A DNA stretch of 64,000 bases from Pedobacter sp. SYP-B3415 (GTDB lineage: Bacteria > Bacteroidota > Bacteroidia > Sphingobacteriales > Sphingobacteriaceae). The notes beneath the pieces were generated by a model that saw only the letters and a program-made list of their open reading frames with translations, was not told the origin of the DNA and made no database searches. The stretch is taken from NCBI RefSeq assembly GCF_004138205.1, contig NZ_RXNQ01000001.1:164335-228334 (forward strand). Reading direction: 5' to 3'. Positions 1 to 9,289 of this stretch are shown one piece after another. A program made the translations under genes and the position numbers. The stretch's first letter is position 1; each line of letters opens with the position of its first letter.

Positions 1-149
1 TGACCGATCCCGTCTACACCGGAAAAATGTTTTATGCTATTAATGACCTGGCGGAAAAAGGCCTGCTCGACCGTGGCTCACGCGTTCTGGCTGTACATAC
101 CGGCGGGCTAACCGGACTGCTCGGCAAACGTAATGCTTTCTCATTTTAG
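1..149 (+). CDS. PLP-dependent 1-aminocyclopropane-1-carboxylate deaminase / D-cysteine desulfhydrase family protein, 3' end only
   Basis: The reading frame is open from base 3 to the TAG at 147-149; the 5' part lies outside the window. The 48 visible residues include TDPVYTGKM and close to the end VLAVHTGGLTGLLGK. This ending (a Tyr-Thr-Gly-Lys segment followed by a helix and HTGGLxG) is characteristic of the C-terminus of the tryptophan-synthase-beta-fold ACC deaminase/D-cysteine desulfhydrase family, which cleaves small amino acids to 2-oxo acid and ammonia. The PLP lysine is not in the window, so the substrate cannot be judged. Confidence 0.7.
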   Translation, partial: TDPVYTGKMFYAINDLAEKGLLDRGSRVLAVHTGGLTGLLGKRNAFSF

Positions 150-308
150 TGATGGTCAGTCTCTGCGATTCTCAAATCGTCTTATGCGCAGCAGCCTGCA
201 GTCGATTTTTTTTTATTTTTTTTGTTGATACAAAACATACTTTAAACAGTTTAAAGCTGGTTAATGCACGGCCTGCCGGTCCAGACACTGGCTGCGAGAC
301 CGCCTGCG

Positions 309-339
309 TTTGCATATGCGGGGCATTCTGTTAATTTTG
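309..339 (+). promoter_or_regulatory. Bacteroidota-type promoter of the lysine aminotransferase gene
   Basis: TTTG at 309-312, a 19-base spacer and TAATTTTG at 332-339 match the TTTG-N19-21-TAnnTTTG consensus of the Bacteroidota primary sigma factor exactly. The expected transcription start is near 343, giving a leader of about 16 nt before the ATG at 359. Confidence 0.65.
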
Positions 340-358
340 ATCAACCAACATTGACGTT

Positions 359-1690
359 ATGTACCAGCTTTCAGTTGCTCCATCTGATGTTACAAAGGTT
401 CTTCGCCAGCACATCCTGGCTGATGGATTTGACATGACTTTTGATCTTGAAAAAAGCCAGGGCGCCTATTTGTTCGATTCCCGGCATAACCGGCGAATCC
501 TGGATTTCTTTACCTGTTTTGCTTCAGTTCCGCTAGGATACAACCATCCGGGAATGAGCGGCGATGAGGAGTTTAAGAAGAACCTGCTGCTTGCGGCGAT
601 GGCGAATCCGTCAAACTCAGATGTCTACACCCAGCAATATGCGGAATTCGTTCAGACATTCGGCCGGGTTGGTATTCCCGACTACCTGCCGCATGCATTC
701 TTTATCGCCGGCGGCACACTTGCTATTGAAAACGCGCTAAAGGTAGCCATGGATTGGAAGGTCCAGAAAAATTTTGCGAAGGGCTATAAAGAAGAAAAAG
801 GTTTTAAGGTACTGCATTTTGAAAAGGCGTTTCACGGGCGCAGCGGCTACACGCTTAGCCTGACAAATACGCTGCCCGATAAAACAAAATGGTTTGCAAA
901 GTTCGACTGGCCACGGGTCAGCACGCCGCAGCTTCGTTTTCCGCTTAATGAAGAAAATCTGGCGTTGGCCGAGTCTACCGAAGCCCTGTCGCTCGAACAG
1001 GTTAAACAAGCGTTTAAAGACCACAAGGATGACATCTGCGCCATTATTATTGAGCCAATACAATCTGAGGGCGGAGACAACCACTTCAGAGAAACGTTTC
1101 TGGCCGCATTGAAAGAACTGGCTGACGAAAACGAGGCCATGCTTATCTATGACGAGGTTCAAACCGGCGTTGGGCTGACGGGTAAGTTCTGGTGCCACCA
1201 GCATTTTCACGAGAATGCGCAGCCAGACATTCTTGCCTTCGGTAAAAAGATGCAGGTATGCGGTATTCTGGCAGGTAAAAAGGTCGACGAGGTCGAAAAA
1301 AATGTATTCAATGTTCCCTCACGGATCAATTCGACCTGGGGCGGCAATCTGACCGACATGGTTCGCGCTACGCAGGTACTAAACATTATAGATGAAGAAG
1401 GCCTTTGCGAAAACGCCGCCCGGGTTGGCGGTTATCTTTTTGAAAACCTTGAAAGGCTGGCAGAAACCTATGATAAAATGAGCAATGTTCGCGGACGTGG
1501 CCTCTTATGCTCATTTGATTTTCCGGATAAACAAATGCGAGATGCCTTTATCAAAAAGGGTCTTGAACAAAACGTCATGTTCCTGGGTTGTGCCGACCGT
1601 ACCATCCGCTTCCGACCGGCTTTATGTATCGAACAAAGCCATATCGACGAAGGTCTGGAGGTAATGGAAAAAATTCTGCCGCAATTATAG
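359..1690 (+). CDS. lat: L-lysine 6-aminotransferase (lysine epsilon-aminotransferase)
   Basis: A 443-residue fold-type I PLP enzyme of class III aminotransferase type, expected to move the epsilon-amino group of L-lysine to 2-oxoglutarate, giving 2-aminoadipate 6-semialdehyde and glutamate. Family marks are LDFFTCFASVPLGYNHP near the N-terminus, IYDEVQTGVGLTGKFW in the middle and FGKKMQVCG, whose lysine (296 or 297) should bind PLP; this FGKKxQVCG signature is specific to the Lat group rather than ornithine aminotransferases. Length equals that of known Lat proteins. It has its own promoter and ends 2 bp before the convergent acyl-CoA dehydrogenase gene, so the two are not co-transcribed even though both could act in lysine breakdown. 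Confidence 0.88.
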   Translation: MYQLSVAPSDVTKVLRQHILADGFDMTFDLEKSQGAYLFDSRHNRRILDFFTCFASVPLGYNHPGMSGDEEFKKNLLLAAMANPSNSDVYTQQYAEFVQTFGRVGIPDYLPHAFFIAGGTLAIENALKVAMDWKVQKNFAKGYKEEKGFKVLHFEKAFHGRSGYTLSLTNTLPDKTKWFAKFDWPRVSTPQLRFPLNEENLALAESTEALSLEQVKQAFKDHKDDICAIIIEPIQSEGGDNHFRETFLAALKELADENEAMLIYDEVQTGVGLTGKFWCHQHFHENAQPDILAFGKKMQVCGILAGKKVDEVEKNVFNVPSRINSTWGGNLTDMVRATQVLNIIDEEGLCENAARVGGYLFENLERLAETYDKMSNVRGRGLLCSFDFPDKQMRDAFIKKGLEQNVMFLGCADRTIRFRPALCIEQSHIDEGLEVMEKILPQL

Positions 1691-1691
1691 G

Positions 1692-3053
1692 TCAGACGAA
1701 TGCTGAAAAACCGGTTATGGCCCGGCCTACAATCAGTGAATTAATCTCTCGGGTACCTTCGTAAGAGTAGATCGCTTCGGCATCGGCTACAAACCGTGCT
1801 ACGTTATATTCCAGTAAAATACCGTTACCCCCCATGACCTCGCGGGCCCGGCTTACGACATCACGTGTACGCAGGGAGCAGAAAACTTTAGCCAGCGAAG
1901 CATGCTCATCAAGCAGAATGCCCTGATCCTGAAGCTGCGATAAGCGGAAACAAAGCGTCTGCATGGCAGTCAGGTTTGATAACATTTCTACCAGGTGGTT
2001 CTGGATCATCTGAAAAGATGCTATTGGCTTTCCGAACTGCTTACGTTTGCGGGTATAATCGAGCGCATTTTCATAAGCACCCCGCGCGCAGCCCACTGCC
2101 TGCCAGGCAACACCTGCCCGGGTCATACGCAACACCTTGGCTGTATCTTTAAATGAATTGGCATGCTGCAGACGATCTGATTCAGCAACGACACAATTGC
2201 TCAGGGTAATAAGTCCGTTCTGAACAATTCTGAGTGCCATCTTATTTTGCATCTTCTCTACAGAAAACCCGGGCGTGCCCTTTTCAACAAGGAAACCTTT
2301 TACCTCGCCATCACTCAGGTCACGCGCCCAGATTACGGTTACATCGGCAAATGTGGCGTTTCCGATCCATTTTTTCTGACCGTTCAGTATCCAGGTATCT
2401 CCTTCGCGCTTAGCGGTGACCGTCAGGCCGCCGGCTGCCCCCGACCCTACCTCTGGCTCGGTAAGCCCGAATGCGCCAATTGTTTTGAACTGCTGCATGC
2501 CGGGCAACCACTTTTCCTTTTGCGCTTCAGATCCGCACAGGTAGATGGCGCCCATGGCCAGTCCGCTTTGAACCCCAAAAAAGGTAGAAACGGAGGTATC
2601 GATCCGGGCCATTTCCATCGCCAGAATGCCCTCCATCAGGTTAGACTTGCCGGGGCAGCCATACCCCTGGTAAGTAAGACCGCATATGTTTAGTTCTGCA
2701 AGTTTGGGAATGATCTCAAACGGAAATTCCGCTTTGTTCCAATAGGAGTTTACAATGGGCTGTACCTCTGCCTCTAGAAATGCCCGTACACGCAGCTGCA
2801 ATGCCCGGTCTTCTTCAGAAAGCGCTTCTTCACCGAGCCGGTAAAAATCACCGTCTATTGGCGGCAATGCCTTCTGTTTGCGGCCACTGTCTATCATATT
2901 CATCAGGCCGCTCAGTTGCTTATCGTCAAGGTTTGCGAAGGCGTCCATAACTTTTGGAAGGTCGACCTTTTTAGACAGCGCCTCCAGTTTGCCGAAGTCG
3001 ATATGTTTGATCAGCGCGTACGCATTCCGGATGGTAGAGAAGATGTTTGCCAT
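1692..3053 (-). CDS. Acyl-CoA dehydrogenase, glutaryl-CoA dehydrogenase-like
   Basis: FAD-dependent dehydrogenase of 453 residues that introduces a double bond into an acyl-CoA thioester. FGLTEPEVGSGAAG and WILNGQKKWIGNATFAD form the flavin and substrate site of the family; VMGGNGILLEYNVARF and YSYEGTREINSLIVGRAITG close the protein. The glutamate in YEGT is where the catalytic base sits in glutaryl-CoA dehydrogenases. An N-terminal extension of about 75 residues precedes the catalytic fold. I take the ATG at 3053 rather than the in-frame GTG at 3071. It is last in a minus-strand run with bshB1 (70 bp gap). The actual acyl group is unproven. Confidence 0.8.
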   Translation of the reverse strand: MANIFSTIRNAYALIKHIDFGKLEALSKKVDLPKVMDAFANLDDKQLSGLMNMIDSGRKQKALPPIDGDFYRLGEEALSEEDRALQLRVRAFLEAEVQPIVNSYWNKAEFPFEIIPKLAELNICGLTYQGYGCPGKSNLMEGILAMEMARIDTSVSTFFGVQSGLAMGAIYLCGSEAQKEKWLPGMQQFKTIGAFGLTEPEVGSGAAGGLTVTAKREGDTWILNGQKKWIGNATFADVTVIWARDLSDGEVKGFLVEKGTPGFSVEKMQNKMALRIVQNGLITLSNCVVAESDRLQHANSFKDTAKVLRMTRAGVAWQAVGCARGAYENALDYTRKRKQFGKPIASFQMIQNHLVEMLSNLTAMQTLCFRLSQLQDQGILLDEHASLAKVFCSLRTRDVVSRAREVMGGNGILLEYNVARFVADAEAIYSYEGTREINSLIVGRAITGFSAFV

Positions 3054-3123
3054 GCAAAGACCAACAACCACCAGGCGCTTTTTGTTCGGTCAGCATGCAC
3101 CGCAACCCTAACAAGATATTGAT

Positions 3124-3840
3124 TTAGAGCAAATTAAACAGATCGCTCACGCCCAGCAGCTTTCTTGAAGTGAAGCCTTCTCCATATTTTACGCCGATGT
3201 CTTTGCCGAACTCGCGGGCGCGGCCAAGAATGGAATCCATAAATTCAGGAGATGAAATATAGGTTTGCGGTTCATCAAGATCAGGGTTAAAGAACTGGGT
3301 ACCAAAACACCGTATCGATTCCAGCTTACCTTCCATTTCATCAGAAATATCAACGATGATATCCGGACGGATGTAGCGGTCCTGGATGTATTGCAAAACC
3401 AGGCGCGGTCGCCACTCTGTCTGCGCCCTCCCCTCATCTGAGGTTTCTATCCGGCGCAGGCCGGAAAGAAAAATAGCGTCATTAGCCAGATCACCGCCAC
3501 GACCATGATCAGGATGCCTGTCGTGTAAGGCGTTGGTCAGCACGATATCAGGCTGATATTTTCTGATCATCCTGATTATCTCCAGGCGGTGCTGCTCATC
3601 ATTCTGGAAAAATCCGTCGCGGAAACGAAGGTTTTCCCTTGCGCTCAGTCCGAGGACACGGGCAGAAGCGGCAGCCTCTGCGTCACGGATCTCTGCCGAG
3701 CCGCGTGTGCCGAGTTCACCCCTGGTAAAGTCAATGATCCCGGCTTTCTTGCCTTGTCTGATATGTTTGAGGATGGTACCGGAACAGCATAATTCTGCAT
3801 CGTCGGGATGTGCTGCAAGCACGAGTATATCGAGTTTCAT
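3124..3840 (-). CDS. bshB1: Bacillithiol biosynthesis deacetylase BshB1
   Basis: A 238-residue zinc-dependent LmbE/PIG-L-type hydrolase that removes the acetyl group from GlcNAc-malate, the second step in making bacillithiol, the low-molecular-weight thiol of many Bacteroidota and Firmicutes. The metal motif AHPDDAE is at residues 10-16, followed by TRGELGTRG (the BshB signature) and RHPDHGRGG, carrying further metal and substrate ligands. The start codon overlaps the stop of the upstream peroxidase gene in an ATGA (3837-3840), so translation of the two is probably coupled. Confidence 0.9.
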   Translation of the reverse strand: MKLDILVLAAHPDDAELCCSGTILKHIRQGKKAGIIDFTRGELGTRGSAEIRDAEAAASARVLGLSARENLRFRDGFFQNDEQHRLEIIRMIRKYQPDIVLTNALHDRHPDHGRGGDLANDAIFLSGLRRIETSDEGRAQTEWRPRLVLQYIQDRYIRPDIIVDISDEMEGKLESIRCFGTQFFNPDLDEPQTYISSPEFMDSILGRAREFGKDIGVKYGEGFTSRKLLGVSDLFNLL

Positions 3841-4349
3841 GTATTTTTATCTTCTGCCAGGAGCTTTTGAATGCGTTTCTTGATCTTGGATGACCCTGGT
3901 TTTGTAAAGGGGAAAAAGTAATCTGACACTTCGCCCCGTTTGTTAATCAGGTATTTATGGAAATTCCAGCGGGGTGTTGAGGTCAGTACGCCATTGAGTT
4001 TCTTATTCGCTAAGAATTCGTACAAGGGATGGGCCTGGGCGCCGCGGATCATGATCTTATCAAAAACCGGAAACTTTACGCCGAAATTCACTTCGCAGAA
4101 GCTTTGAATAGCATTGCCGTCCAGGGGCTCCTGCCTTCCAAAATCGTTGGTGGGAAAACCAAGAATCTCGAAGTCCATGCCCCCGAAGTGGTCGCGCAAT
4201 TCCTGCAATTCTTTAAGCTGTGGTGTAAATCCGCATTGTGAAGCGGTATTAACAATCAACAGGACCTTATCCTTATAAAGAGATAAGGGAACTTCCTTCC
4301 CGTCGGTCCGTCTTACCTTAAACCGGTAGATCGTCTCTTTTTTGTCCAT
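3837..4349 (-). CDS. Glutathione peroxidase family protein (2-Cys, probably thioredoxin-dependent)
   Basis: A 170-residue thioredoxin-fold peroxidase reducing H2O2 or lipid hydroperoxides. The peroxidatic Cys39 (SQCGFTPQ), Gln73 (FGRQEP), Trp128 and Asn129 (RWNF) form the usual tetrad. Cys85 (SFCEVNF) lies where thioredoxin-dependent GPx enzymes keep their resolving cysteine, whereas the conserved but dispensable cysteine of the FPCNQF block is Thr67. There is no selenocysteine codon and no signal peptide. It overlaps bshB1 by 4 bp; coupling with bacillithiol synthesis fits a redox-defence operon but does not by itself prove that bacillithiol is the reductant. Confidence 0.85.
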   Translation of the reverse strand: MDKKETIYRFKVRRTDGKEVPLSLYKDKVLLIVNTASQCGFTPQLKELQELRDHFGGMDFEILGFPTNDFGRQEPLDGNAIQSFCEVNFGVKFPVFDKIMIRGAQAHPLYEFLANKKLNGVLTSTPRWNFHKYLINKRGEVSDYFFPFTKPGSSKIKKRIQKLLAEDKNT

Positions 4350-4352
4350 AAG

Positions 4353-4982
4353 TTAGTAGTTATAGTAACCGGACGAAATAATAATTGATTCGATCTCACG
4401 ATCCTCGCGGGGGTCGTATTTTGATTTCAGGTTGTGACCAACCACACGGGCAACAGACTGGTAAAGAAAGGCGTTAAAGCCACCTTTGGTCTCCTTTACG
4501 ATATCGTATGTGGTGCGGCCCACCTCGCGGTCAATAAGCTTGGTAAGAATCTGCCCCTGTGTAATGGTTAGCTCTTTTATTTCGCGGTTAAACATGTCTT
4601 TTATTTCCTTATCGCAGGCTTTGACAAGTTTACGCTGTTCTTTCCGGTCTTTTGTCTGCGACAGATCATATTCCAGCTGACCATAACGGCGTTTGGCATA
4701 CAGTGCGTAAGGCATCACCTTGAGAACGTTGTATCTGAGGCGGTTGAACGCCACTCTGTCGGCTTCCGAGCGGAATGTGCGCTGCCCGAATATCCTGACT
4801 TCCGATAAGGCGATCCAGGGAATCATTTCTCCGTTGTATTGGGTAAGGGCTACCCGAATGGTATCATTCTTGCCGGTTTTTGGTTTCGGCAGTGATGAGG
4901 GGTCTTCCTGTGCACGCACATTGAGCGTCCAGCAGGCAGAAATGATGACACAAAGCGGAAGAAAAAACCTCAGAAATTTCAT
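4353..4982 (-). CDS. DUF4294 domain-containing exported protein
   Basis: A 209-residue protein with a signal peptide (FFLPLCVIISACWTLNVRA, cleaved near the AQED) and a charged, helical mature part containing VRIFGQRTFRSEADRVAFNR and RYNVLKVMPYALYAKRRYG. This matches the Bacteroidota-specific DUF4294 family, whose function is unknown to me; export to the periplasm is inferred. The ATG at 4982 is preferred over an upstream TTG at 5000 because it begins the signal peptide and lies 16 nt below a good -7 element. It is first in the minus-strand run with the peroxidase gene only 3 bp downstream. Confidence 0.72.
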   Translation of the reverse strand: MKFLRFFLPLCVIISACWTLNVRAQEDPSSLPKPKTGKNDTIRVALTQYNGEMIPWIALSEVRIFGQRTFRSEADRVAFNRLRYNVLKVMPYALYAKRRYGQLEYDLSQTKDRKEQRKLVKACDKEIKDMFNREIKELTITQGQILTKLIDREVGRTTYDIVKETKGGFNAFLYQSVARVVGHNLKSKYDPREDREIESIIISSGYYNY

Positions 4983-4997
4983 AAATTTATGCTTTCG

Positions 4998-5005
4998 CAA
5001 AGTTA
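4998..5005 (-). promoter_or_regulatory. -7 element (TAACTTTG) for the DUF4294-gpx-bshB1 run
   Basis: On the minus strand TAACTTTG matches TAnnTTTG exactly. The expected start is near 4994, about 12 nt before the ATG. No convincing -33 TTTG is present at the right distance. Confidence 0.45.
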
Positions 5006-5091
5006 CGGCTTATTTTATATATTGGTTTTGCACGTTATCTAATATAAACTTAAACTGACACAGAAAGTAATTTATTACGTAAATAATACAA

Positions 5092-7299
5092 ATGAAGAAC
5101 GAGCTTGTTATTGATCTTGAGGCAGAAAAGAAAGAGATATTGAAGAGATACAGGGCGTTGCTCAGGGCTTGCAAGCCAACTCTGCAAAAAGGTGATAAAA
5201 AGGAAATCCGTAAGGCGTTTGATATGGCGCTCGAGAGCCACAAGGACATGCGCCGTAAGTCTGGTGAACCTTATATCTACCATCCTATTGCCGTTGCACA
5301 GATTGCCGCCGAAGAGATTGGTCTTGGTACGACCTCCATCGTTTGTTCGCTGTTGCACGATGTTGTAGAAGACACCGATATCACGCTGGAAGACATTGAG
5401 TTTTCTTTTGGAAAGAAGACGGCAAAGATCATTGACGGACTAACAAAAATTTCAGGGGTATTTGATTACAACAGTTCGCTGCAGGCCGAGAACTTCAGAA
5501 AAATGCTGCTTACCCTGGCAGATGACGTGAGGGTGATCCTGATCAAACTTGCCGACCGGCTGCACAACATGCGCACCATGGATTTCATGCCGCGCCAGAA
5601 GCAGTTGAAAATCGCTTCAGAAACGATTTACCTCTACGCCCCGCTGGCACACCGGTTGGGTCTTTACGCCATTAAATCTGAACTTGAAGACCTCTCAATG
5701 AAGTATCTTGAGCCAGATACCTATAAATTTATTGCAAAGAAACTTAACGAGAAAAAGGCCGAACGGACTTTGTTTATCAAGAAGTTCGTAGAGCCTATCA
5801 CGGAAATCCTTGAAGAACAGGGCCTGCGTGCCAGCGTATACGGGCGGCCTAAGTCTATCCATTCGATCTGGAACAAGATGAAGAAGAAAAATATCCCTTT
5901 TGAAGAGGTATATGATCTTTTTGCCATCCGGATCATTCTCGACAGTGCTCCTGATCACGAAAAATCAGATTGCTGGAAGGCGTATTCGATTGTTACAGAT
6001 CTCTATCGTCCAAATCCCGATCGCCTTCGCGACTGGGTATCATCCCCGAAGGGAAATGGCTACGAGTCCCTGCATACAACCGTTATGGGGCCTAAGGGGC
6101 AATGGGTAGAAATACAGATCCGGACCCTTCGCATGAATGAAATTGCAGAGAAAGGTTTTGCCGCGCACTGGAAGTACAAGGAATCAACGAATGATAACGG
6201 TCTCGATCAGTGGATCCAGAAAGTGCGCGAGATGCTGAGCAATCCTGAAGCGAACGCACTTGACTTTATCGACGATTTCAAGATGAATCTCTTCTCTGAT
6301 GAGATTTTCATTTTTACCCCGAAGGGCGCACTGATCCAGCTGCCGATGGGTGCAACCGCGCTTGATTTTGCCTTCGAGATCCATACGGATGTAGGCGCGA
6401 AGTGTATTGGCGCAAAAGTAAACCATAAGCTTGTTCCGCTATCTTACAAGCTGCAGAATGGCGACCAGGTTGAAGTTATAACCTCGGGTAAACAAACGCC
6501 CAAAGAAGACTGGCTGAATATTGTTGTAACAGCAAAGGCGAAGTCGAAAATCAAATCGTCTTTAAAAGAGGAAAAGCGCCGAATCGCTGAAACAGGAAAA
6601 GAGACGCTCGAGCGTAAACTCAAGTCGCTCAAAATCACCTACAACACTGAAAACTTAAATAAGCTGACCTACTTCTTCAAGCTGCCTTCAACGCAGGAAC
6701 TGTTTATCCGGGTTGCCCAGGGGCAGATTGAGATGAAGGATATGAAGGATTATCTGGCCAGCGAGAAAGAGATTGAAACCCGTGGCCCTGAACGTTCTGA
6801 AAATCAGCAGATCGAAGCACTGCTAAGCAAGGTTAAAGGTCCTGAAAATGATATTCTCCTTATTGGGGAAGATATGCAGAAGATCGACTACACACTGGCT
6901 GCATGCTGCAACCCGATACCGGGCGATGATGTATTCGGCTTCGTAACGGTTAATGAAGGTATCAAGATCCACCGGACAAATTGCCCTAATGCAGCCCAGC
7001 TTATGGCCAATTATGGCTACCGGGTTGTTAAGGCAAAATGGAACAAACAAAAAGAGCTGACTTTCCTGACCGGACTGCATATTGTGGGAATAGATGATGT
7101 CGGTCTGATCAACAACATTACCAAAGTTATATCGAACGACTTTAAGGTCAATATGCGCTCCATTACGGTAGATACCAATGATGGTATTTTTGACGGCTCA
7201 ATCATGATTTACGTCAATGATACCGAGCACCTGGAAAAGCTGATTTCTGACCTGATGCGGGTTAAGGGGGTAACCGGTGTAACGCGCTTCGATGCCTGA
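5092..7299 (+). CDS. rel: Bifunctional (p)ppGpp synthetase/hydrolase (RelA/SpoT family)
   Basis: A 735-residue stringent-response enzyme. In order: an HD hydrolase domain with YIYHPIAVA, LLHDVVEDTDIT and KLADRLHNMRTM, all metal ligands intact; the synthetase domain with YGRPKSIHSIWNKM, VYDLFAIRII and WVEIQIRT; a TGS domain beginning FIFTPKGALIQLPMGATALD; a zinc-finger-like segment with AACCNPIPGDD; and a C-terminal ACT domain. Both catalytic halves look functional, so it should make and degrade ppGpp in response to amino-acid starvation, and it is probably the only long Rel protein. It stands alone; fur follows after 97 bp with its own -7 element. Confidence 0.93.
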   Translation: MKNELVIDLEAEKKEILKRYRALLRACKPTLQKGDKKEIRKAFDMALESHKDMRRKSGEPYIYHPIAVAQIAAEEIGLGTTSIVCSLLHDVVEDTDITLEDIEFSFGKKTAKIIDGLTKISGVFDYNSSLQAENFRKMLLTLADDVRVILIKLADRLHNMRTMDFMPRQKQLKIASETIYLYAPLAHRLGLYAIKSELEDLSMKYLEPDTYKFIAKKLNEKKAERTLFIKKFVEPITEILEEQGLRASVYGRPKSIHSIWNKMKKKNIPFEEVYDLFAIRIILDSAPDHEKSDCWKAYSIVTDLYRPNPDRLRDWVSSPKGNGYESLHTTVMGPKGQWVEIQIRTLRMNEIAEKGFAAHWKYKESTNDNGLDQWIQKVREMLSNPEANALDFIDDFKMNLFSDEIFIFTPKGALIQLPMGATALDFAFEIHTDVGAKCIGAKVNHKLVPLSYKLQNGDQVEVITSGKQTPKEDWLNIVVTAKAKSKIKSSLKEEKRRIAETGKETLERKLKSLKITYNTENLNKLTYFFKLPSTQELFIRVAQGQIEMKDMKDYLASEKEIETRGPERSENQQIEALLSKVKGPENDILLIGEDMQKIDYTLAACCNPIPGDDVFGFVTVNEGIKIHRTNCPNAAQLMANYGYRVVKAKWNKQKELTFLTGLHIVGIDDVGLINNITKVISNDFKVNMRSITVDTNDGIFDGSIMIYVNDTEHLEKLISDLMRVKGVTGVTRFDA

Positions 7300-7372
7300 G
7301 CCACAGGCCCTGGCGAGCGGCATGGCAATGTAAAAATGACCGCCCGGATTCCTCATATTAACAAAAAAACAA

Positions 7373-7380
7373 TACCTTTG
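7373..7380 (+). promoter_or_regulatory. -7 element (TACCTTTG) upstream of fur
   Basis: Exact match to TAnnTTTG, ending 16 nt before the fur ATG; the predicted leader is about 13 nt. The -33 region is weak. Confidence 0.42.
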
Positions 7381-7396
7381 AACGGAGTTTAAAGCT

Positions 7397-7885
7397 ATGT
7401 CAGAACACAATACCAACGAGCTGGTTCGCAAGATATTCGAGGCCTATCTCGAGAATAAAAATCTCAGAAAAACCCCCGAACGTTTTGCTATCCTCGAAGA
7501 GATCTATTCCCGAAATGATCACTTCGATGTAGAGACCCTGTACATTCACATGAAAAATCAGAAATACAGGGTGAGCCGCGCAACGGTTTACAATACACTT
7601 GAACTTCTTGTGTCCTGTGACCTGGTAACCAAACATCAGTTTGGCAAAAACATGGCCCAGTTTGAAAAGTCATATGGTTATCGCCAGCACGACCACGTAA
7701 TCTGCATTGAATGCGGCAAGGTGGTCGAGTTTTGTGATCCGCGCATTCACCAGATCCAGAGCATGGTAGGCGAATTGCTTAAATTCGACATCAAACACCA
7801 TTCATTAAACCTTTATGGTTTTTGCCTCGACTGCAGTGTGAAGCAAAAAATGAAGGAAAACGCCCTCGCCGAAAGCCACAATTAG
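7397..7885 (+). CDS. fur: Fur family transcriptional regulator
   Basis: A 162-residue metal-responsive repressor. The N-terminal winged helix spans TPERFAILEEIYSRNDHFDV to VSRATVYNTLELL; the dimerisation and metal part has RQHDHVICIECGKVVEFCD, with the CxxC pair of the structural zinc site, and a second CxxC in GFCLDCS near the C-terminus. His and acidic residues of the regulatory site (HDHVIC) are present. Iron-type Fur is the likeliest member, but PerR or Zur cannot be excluded by reading. purA starts 33 bp downstream on the same strand, so they may share a transcript. Confidence 0.82.
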   Translation: MSEHNTNELVRKIFEAYLENKNLRKTPERFAILEEIYSRNDHFDVETLYIHMKNQKYRVSRATVYNTLELLVSCDLVTKHQFGKNMAQFEKSYGYRQHDHVICIECGKVVEFCDPRIHQIQSMVGELLKFDIKHHSLNLYGFCLDCSVKQKMKENALAESHN

Positions 7886-7909
7886 AGATCTGAAACTATA
7901 ACAAGCTAA

Positions 7910-9196
<1,287 letters not shown>

Positions 9197-9218
9197 CCGG
9201 ACATTTGTTAGCTATATG

Positions 9219-9251
9219 GCAGCCTGTTTAACGAGCAGGCTGCTTTTTTTT
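9219..9251 (+). terminator. Rho-independent terminator after purA
   Basis: GCAGCCTG (9219-9226) pairs perfectly with CAGGCTGC (9236-9243) around a 9-nt loop, followed by eight T residues. Confidence 0.85.
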
Positions 9252-9262
9252 GGCATTTTGTG

Positions 9263-9270
9263 TAGTTTTG
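9263..9270 (+). promoter_or_regulatory. -7 element (TAGTTTTG) upstream of pabB
   Basis: Exact TAnnTTTG match 20 nt before the ATG, directly behind the purA terminator. No good -33 box at the usual spacing. Confidence 0.4.
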
Positions 9271-9289
9271 GCGACGTTTTACACTCTAG

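Noticed and set aside
149..334. 61-codon frame upstream of lat
   Set aside because: It runs through the promoter of lat and has a low-complexity Phe/Cys-rich translation.
359..3053. Lysine-to-glutaryl-CoA degradation operon
   Set aside because: lat and the glutaryl-CoA-dehydrogenase-like gene are convergent and transcribed separately, and the intermediate enzymes are absent.
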